In this document: positions 13,845 through 18,275 of the stretch, piece after piece | How the letters are laid out: each line of letters starts with the position of its first letter | How positions within the stretch are numbered: position 1 is the first letter of the stretch | Assembly (NCBI GenBank): GCA_002455605.1 | Contig: DKLE01000080.1 | Span: 1 to 18,275, forward strand | Direction of reading: 5' to 3' | Length of the DNA stretch: 18,275 nt | From: Firmicutes bacterium UBA6648 | GTDB taxonomy: Bacteria > Bacillota > Clostridia > Peptostreptococcales > Anaerovoracaceae | Notes under the pieces: generated by a model | What the model was told of the DNA's origin: nothing | Seen by the model: the letters and a program-made list of their open reading frames with translations, nothing else | The model's database searches: none | Program-made: the position numbers and the translations under genes

Positions 13845-16496
13845 TTAAATTTCTTCAGGAACACCTTTGTCTTCCAAAACGGCTTCTCCGTCCGATCTCA
13901 TATTCATCAGCTCATCTAAAGTCATCAGAACCTGTCTGGGACGACTTCCGTCTGCAGGGCCTATAATCCCTCTGGCTTCCATCATGTCCACAATTCGGGC
14001 TGCCCGGTTATATCCAATTCGGAACCTTCTCTGAAGCATAGAAACGGATGCTTGCTCTGCTCGAACGACGGTTTCTATGGCATCGGCCAAAAGTTCATCT
14101 CCGTCGTCAGATACCTCCGGCGTATTGGCTTTTTCAATGCTGCATATCACATCACTGGCATACTCGGTTTCTGTACATTGTTTCTTTAAATGCTCTATAA
14201 CACTATGTACTTCTGAATCAGAAATAAAATTTCCCTGAACTCGAACAGGTTTTCCTGAGCCTAACGGATTAAACAGCATGTCCCCTTTTCCCACCAGTTT
14301 TTCGGCTCCTGCCATATCCAAAATAGTTCTTGAGTCAAACTGTGAGGATACAGCAAAAGCAATTCTGGACGGAATATTGGCTTTGATTACACCGGTAATA
14401 ATGTCTACGGATGGTCTTTGAGTAGCAACAATTAAATGCATTCCTGCTGCTCTGGCCATCTGCGCAAGGCGGCAGATAGACTCTTCTACCTGAGAAGGTG
14501 CTGCCATCATTAAATCTGCCAGCTCATCAATGATAATAACAATTTGCGGCATAAACCGATCCGGCTCTCCTTTTTCTTTCACCAGCTCGTTAAAGCCTGC
14601 CAGATCACGCACACCCTCTTCTGCAAATTTTTTGTACCGATCCGTCATTTCCGCTACTGCCCAGTTCAATGCAGCGGCCGCCTTGCTCGGTTCGGTTACT
14701 ACCGGTATCAGCATATGGGGGATACCGTTATAATTGCCCAGTTCAACCACCTTAGGGTCTATCAGAACAAACTTAACCTCATCCGGCTTAGCTTTATATA
14801 AAATACTGATAATGATACTGTTAATGCACACACTTTTTCCGGAGCCGGTGGAGCCGGCTATAAGCATATGAGGCATGGATTTCAAATCTGCTACAATTGC
14901 TTTTCCTGCAATGTCTTTTCCCACTGCGAAGGTAATCTTTGATTTGGATTCCCTGAATTCTCTGGAATCAATAATCTCACGGACCGTAACCATATTAATT
15001 TTTTCGTTTTCCACTTCGATACCTACAGCAGCTTTTCCTGGTATAGGCGCTTCGATTCTGATGCTTTTGGCTTCCAGATTCAAAGCGATATCATCAGCAA
15101 GCCTTACGATACTGCTGACCTTCACACCGGTATTCGGATGAATCTCGTAACGGGTAACCGCCGGGCCCTGAGTAACCTGAACCACCTTAGCATCTACCTT
15201 GAAATCCTGCAGAGTTTTTTCTAATTTGGCAGCCTTTGCTTTTAAATTATTAGTTAAAGCTGCATCATTTTTATTGGTATTATTTTTATTCAGCAGTTCA
15301 ATGGACGGAAACTCATAGTTTACCATCGCTTCACTGGATTTGTTTAGATTCAGCTCGTCCGGATCCAGTTTTGCACTGGCTGCTTCCTGTTTAGTAAGCT
15401 TCATTTGCATCTGCTGGCTGCGTTCCACATCTTCTTTCTTTAAAGTCTCCGTTTCATGCAGTATTTCTGCCGCCGGTTCTTCATAGCCTTTAATTTTTAA
15501 ACCGGCTATATCAACCGGTTTATTGACTGGGGCAACAGGTTCCGGTGGGATAACCGGTGCAGCAGCATCATTGGAAAGTCCGAAGCCAGCCGGAACCTGT
15601 ACCGATTCCTCCAAACCATAGCTGATTTTTACCTCTGGCTCTGCTTCTGTTTTTAATTCCGTGGAAGCCTCTTTTTCCTTGGTTCCTTTAAAAAGCCTGT
15701 CATCTTTCATGTAGTCCAAAATATTTTTCTTTTTTTCATTGACCTTGGACTGTTGTACCATAGGGGCATAAGATTTTTTTAAATCCAGCTCCAGCTGTTT
15801 TTGTTTTTCAGCCATGACTTCGGCTTCCTCAGCTGCAGCCTGCTCCGCCATTTCTTTTTTTACCTGTTTTTTAATCTTATAATTGTCAATAAATTGAGAG
15901 ATAGGTGTGTTAACAATTAACATCATACAAACAATTATGACCAGTGTTGCAAAAATATATAATCCGGTTGTTCCCACTGCAACGATTACGATCAAGGCCA
16001 GAAACATGCCCACTGCTCCGCCGTTTGTCATTTTTATACCGGCCTGAAACCAACCGGCAAAATCAATATAGCCAAAAGAAATTTTATCCGTAGCAATGAA
16101 TCTTCCGCTAAAAATAATTGAAAACATCAGGAATGATACCAGCAGCAAAGCTGCCGACCGCTTGTTTATATGTGTCGTCTTGTTTATAAAAAGCAAAGCG
16201 CCGTAAAGAATTAAATAATATGGCAAGATAATAGCCACCTGACCAAAGCATCCCAAGAAGAAATTTTTTATGCCAATCCCCAGTTCTCCTGCCGCTTTTG
16301 TTTGAATGGAAATTGCAAAAAAAATGCCTACTGCTATGATGATGACAGCCCAAATTTCATCCTTTACTCGGCTTCCTGTCATATTTTTTGACTGAACTGT
16401 TTTTTTAGCTGCACTGTTCCTTGCATTTTTTGCTGTTCCCGAATTCTTATTCTTAGACCCAGGCGGTCTGCCTCTCTTCTTTTTTTCTTCTGCCAT
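13845..16496 (-). CDS. ftsK: FtsK/SpoIIIE-type DNA translocase with AT-hook-like N-terminus
   Basis: DNA pump that moves chromosomes at the division or sporulation septum. The 883 residues start with a basic stretch, EKKKRGRPPGSKNK, holding an AT-hook core (RGRP). Next come membrane segments between about residues 48 and 200, a Pro/Glu/Ala-rich linker (about 215-420), the translocase motor with Walker A GSTGSGKS (about 547-554) and Walker B VIIIDELADLM (about 650), and a winged-helix gamma domain with SMLQRRFRIGYNRAARIVDMME near the end, shown here only by position (about 818-839). It may serve both vegetative division and forespore packing; sequence alone does not separate FtsK from SpoIIIE. 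It lies 29 bases after uppP. Confidence 0.96.
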   Translation of the reverse strand: MAEEKKKRGRPPGSKNKNSGTAKNARNSAAKKTVQSKNMTGSRVKDEIWAVIIIAVGIFFAISIQTKAAGELGIGIKNFFLGCFGQVAIILPYYLILYGALLFINKTTHINKRSAALLLVSFLMFSIIFSGRFIATDKISFGYIDFAGWFQAGIKMTNGGAVGMFLALIVIVAVGTTGLYIFATLVIIVCMMLIVNTPISQFIDNYKIKKQVKKEMAEQAAAEEAEVMAEKQKQLELDLKKSYAPMVQQSKVNEKKKNILDYMKDDRLFKGTKEKEASTELKTEAEPEVKISYGLEESVQVPAGFGLSNDAAAPVIPPEPVAPVNKPVDIAGLKIKGYEEPAAEILHETETLKKEDVERSQQMQMKLTKQEAASAKLDPDELNLNKSSEAMVNYEFPSIELLNKNNTNKNDAALTNNLKAKAAKLEKTLQDFKVDAKVVQVTQGPAVTRYEIHPNTGVKVSSIVRLADDIALNLEAKSIRIEAPIPGKAAVGIEVENEKINMVTVREIIDSREFRESKSKITFAVGKDIAGKAIVADLKSMPHMLIAGSTGSGKSVCINSIIISILYKAKPDEVKFVLIDPKVVELGNYNGIPHMLIPVVTEPSKAAAALNWAVAEMTDRYKKFAEEGVRDLAGFNELVKEKGEPDRFMPQIVIIIDELADLMMAAPSQVEESICRLAQMARAAGMHLIVATQRPSVDIITGVIKANIPSRIAFAVSSQFDSRTILDMAGAEKLVGKGDMLFNPLGSGKPVRVQGNFISDSEVHSVIEHLKKQCTETEYASDVICSIEKANTPEVSDDGDELLADAIETVVRAEQASVSMLQRRFRIGYNRAARIVDMMEARGIIGPADGSRPRQVLMTLDELMNMRSDGEAVLEDKGVPEEI

Positions 16497-16525
16497 ACTA
16501 TAAATACCTCACTAAAACGTACTAT

Positions 16526-17362
16526 CTATGCGATAAATGTTGAATATATAATAACTGCCACACCTAAAATCCAGGTGTAATAAGAAAAATAACAAAGTTT
16601 CTGTTTTGAAACAAAATTAATCATTGTTTTAATGGCCACTAGTCCGGATACTGCAGCAATGATAACTCCCACTAAAATAGGAATGATAAGTGCCATGTCC
16701 ACACCCGCCTTAAAGGCAGCAGGTGCTTCTAAAATAACGGAGCCTAAGATAGAAGGAATGGATATGAGAAACGCATATTTAACAGCAACTTCTCTGTTAA
16801 TTCCGGAAATCAATCCGCCGAACAGCGTAGAACCAGATCTGGATATTCCCGGTGTAATAGCTATACCCTGGCAGATGCCTACCAAAATTGCATGACGGAA
16901 TTTCATTTCTCTGATACCTTTCCGGCTTGTATTCAGCCGTTCTGCAATAAAAAGAATCGTGCCTGTAATTAATAATCCCACTCCGATAGGCATTAATGTG
17001 GTATAGAAGCTTTTAAACAAATCATTAAATACGATTCCGATTATAGCAGTCGGTATAGTAGCCACAATAATCATATAACCCATTCTTCTGGTGTCATTTT
17101 TCTTTGTTCCAAGTCCTTTTCCCGTAAAAATGTCCCCTATTACATAAAAAAGCTCTATAACCAGTTCAACAATATCTTTCCAATAAACAATAAATACTGA
17201 AATCAGCGTACCTAAATGCAGCAATACTGCAAAAGCTAATACGCTTTCCCCTTCAATCCCAAAGAAATACTGTAATAATGCCAGATGTCCGGAACTGCTT
17301 ATGGGCAGAAATTCTGCCAATCCCTGTACTAATCCTAATATAATTGCCTCAAATAATGTCAA
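16526..17362 (-). CDS. uppP: Undecaprenyl-diphosphatase (BacA/UppP)
   Basis: Membrane phosphatase that recycles undecaprenyl diphosphate for peptidoglycan synthesis and gives bacitracin tolerance. The 278 residues carry both family motifs: E17 with PISSSGH (20-26), and PGISRSGST (171-179) with R175. At least seven hydrophobic segments follow the BacA pattern. The start codon is TTG (17362), read as methionine; AAGGGG lies about 9 bases upstream and the N-terminus TLFEAIILGLVQG is family-like. It is the first gene of a probable operon with ftsK, rimO and pgsA, and has its own promoter and a structured leader. Confidence 0.96.
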   Translation of the reverse strand: MTLFEAIILGLVQGLAEFLPISSSGHLALLQYFFGIEGESVLAFAVLLHLGTLISVFIVYWKDIVELVIELFYVIGDIFTGKGLGTKKNDTRRMGYMIIVATIPTAIIGIVFNDLFKSFYTTLMPIGVGLLITGTILFIAERLNTSRKGIREMKFRHAILVGICQGIAITPGISRSGSTLFGGLISGINREVAVKYAFLISIPSILGSVILEAPAAFKAGVDMALIIPILVGVIIAAVSGLVAIKTMINFVSKQKLCYFSYYTWILGVAVIIYSTFIA

Positions 17363-17472
17363 TTTAATTTTCCCCTTTCAACTTTATATAAATTTCTTTT
17401 GTTTATTTCATGCAAGCCGCTGAACTGCACGAATGTCGGTTGATTACCCCACAACGGGGCTGCTTCAATCAA
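17363..17472 (-). promoter_or_regulatory. Structured uppP leader, unidentified RNA element
   Basis: About 110 bases separate the predicted transcription start (near 17472) from the uppP TTG. The RNA begins with UUGAUU, which pairs with AAUCAA and encloses a CCCC/GGGG hairpin (GUUGU loop; template 17444-17460). A second hairpin pairs CGUGCA with UGCAUG (template 17410-17432). Its loop carries GGCU, which can pair with AGCC near the 5' end; CAACCG can also pair with CGGCUUG and compete with the first stem. I could not match this to a riboswitch class I know. Confidence 0.5.
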
Positions 17473-17478
17473 ATTAAC

Positions 17479-17506
17479 ATTATAACATAAAAAAGAGGAT
17501 TTTCAA
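17479..17506 (-). promoter_or_regulatory. Vegetative promoter of uppP, overlapping the asd terminator
   Basis: Minus strand: TTGAAA (17501-17506), 16-base spacer, TATAAT (17479-17484). The -35 box lies in the loop and stem of the asd terminator hairpin and the spacer contains its T-run. Confidence 0.65.
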
Positions 17507-17519
17507 AGAAAACCCTCTC
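17489..17519 (-). terminator. Intrinsic terminator of asd
   Basis: On the minus strand GAGAGGGTTTTC pairs with GAAAATCCTCT (one mismatch, 3-base loop) and runs into TTTTTT. It lies about 22 bases after the asd stop and is a standard Rho-independent terminator. Confidence 0.85.
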
Positions 17520-17541
17520 AAAATTAACCAAATTAATTATT

Positions 17542-18275
17542 TTATTTCGCATTAATGTACCCTTTAGCTGTCAACGTTTCGGCACAAAGAACAGCACCGC
17601 CTGCTGCTCCTCGAACGGTATTATGAGAAAGCCCTACAAATTTAAAATCGTATACATGATCTTCCCGGATACGTCCGATGGAAACACCCATTCCCTTTTC
17701 ATAATCTACATCAGCTTTAACCTGAGGTCTGTTATCTTCCTCCATATACTGAACAAACTGCTTGGGAGCACTTGGTAAATCAAGCTCCTGAGGGATGCCT
17801 CTGAAACTCTTTAGCTTTTCGATAAGCTGCTCTTTTGTCGGTTTCTTTCTGAACTTAACAAAAACTGCCGCAGTATGTCCGTTTAATACCGGAACTCTTA
17901 TACATTGACAAGTAATCACCGGCTCTGCAGCCTTTTCAATAACACCATTTGAAATCTTTCCCCACACCCGAAGAGGTTCCTGTTCACTCTTTTCTTCTTC
18001 TCCACCGATGTACGGAATAATATTTTCTACCATTTCCGGCCATTCGCTGAAAGTCTTTCCAGCTCCCGAAATGGCCTGATAAGTAGTGGCAACTACTTCA
18101 TAAGGCTCAAATTCCTTCCATGCCGACAACGCAGGAACATAGCTCTGAATAGAACAGTTTGGCTTAACTGCAATAAATCCCCTTACAGTCCCCAGACGCT
18201 TCTTCTGGTGCTCAATGACTTCAAAATGTTCCGGATTAATTTCAGGAATAACCATAGGAACATCCGGTGTCCATC
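17542..18275 (-). CDS. asd: Aspartate-semialdehyde dehydrogenase, C-terminal part, cut by window edge
   Basis: NADPH-dependent enzyme making aspartate semialdehyde, the branch point to lysine, diaminopimelate, threonine and methionine. The visible part, about 244 residues, is open to the right edge; the first complete codons read WTPDVPMVIPEINPEHFE. The internal methionine is not the start, since the family continues upstream through this stretch. The active-site cysteine is in VKPNCSIQ and the conserved histidine in VPVLNGHTAAVF. The type is the archaeal/fungal-like form (TIGR00978 family, about 350-360 aa), not the usual Bacillus enzyme. The final residues are LTAKGYINAK. A terminator follows. 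Confidence 0.93.
   Translation of the reverse strand, partial: WTPDVPMVIPEINPEHFEVIEHQKKRLGTVRGFIAVKPNCSIQSYVPALSAWKEFEPYEVVATTYQAISGAGKTFSEWPEMVENIIPYIGGEEEKSEQEPLRVWGKISNGVIEKAAEPVITCQCIRVPVLNGHTAAVFVKFRKKPTKEQLIEKLKSFRGIPQELDLPSAPKQFVQYMEEDNRPQVKADVDYEKGMGVSIGRIREDHVYDFKFVGLSHNTVRGAAGGAVLCAETLTAKGYINAK

Noticed and set aside
1..18275. CRISPR arrays, insertion sequences, tRNA or rRNA genes
   Set aside because: I saw no regular repeat-spacer pattern, transposase or tRNA/rRNA-like sequence.

Overview
The window comes from a low-GC, endospore-forming anaerobe of the class Clostridia. The spore genes spo0A, spoIVB and a bofC-like gene, the AT-rich intergenic DNA and the vegetative-type promoters (TTGACA-17-TATAAT class) all point to the Bacillota. 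The rplU-rpmA-obg cluster has no spo0B beside it, which fits Clostridia rather than Bacilli. A narrower placement, for example near the Anaerovoracaceae / former Family XIII, is only a guess. Every gene found lies on the minus strand, so the window reads biologically from right to left.

From right to left: (1) The 3' part of asd (aspartate-semialdehyde dehydrogenase) ends in an intrinsic terminator. A promoter for uppP overlaps that terminator and is followed by a structured, unidentified leader. (2) uppP, ftsK/spoIIIE, rimO and pgsA are tightly spaced and probably co-transcribed; they cover undecaprenyl phosphate recycling, DNA translocation, S12 methylthiolation and phosphatidylglycerol synthesis. 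A long hairpin separates pgsA from pncC, a stand-alone CinA C-terminal domain. (3) recA has its own promoter and a perfect LexA operator. (4) rplU, with its own promoter and a structured L21-type leader, is followed by rpmA, a terminator, obg and a small membrane protein gene. The usual prp gene is missing between rplU and rpmA, and L27 correspondingly lacks the N-terminal extension that Prp removes. (5) An HD-domain gene is followed by the radical-SAM / DUF2344 pair, whose reading frames overlap by 8 bp. (6) A strong promoter drives comEA, a bofC-like gene and spoIVB. spo0A follows, with tandem in-phase Spo0A boxes overlapping the end of spoIVB. (7) Beyond spo0A lies an AT-rich stretch with two hairpins flanking a previously uncalled 41-codon gene, then the start of a serine recombinase that runs off the left edge.

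Functionally the window is mostly core genome: sporulation control and checkpoint signalling, DNA uptake and repair (comEA, recA), ribosome parts and their maturation (rplU, rpmA, obg, rimO), and envelope lipid supply (uppP, pgsA). The less ordinary parts are the uppP leader, the left-end accessory stretch with its altered recombinase and tiny gene, the bofC-like/spoIVB pairing inside a comEA operon, the L27/Prp co-absence, and an AT-hook-like N-terminus on FtsK.
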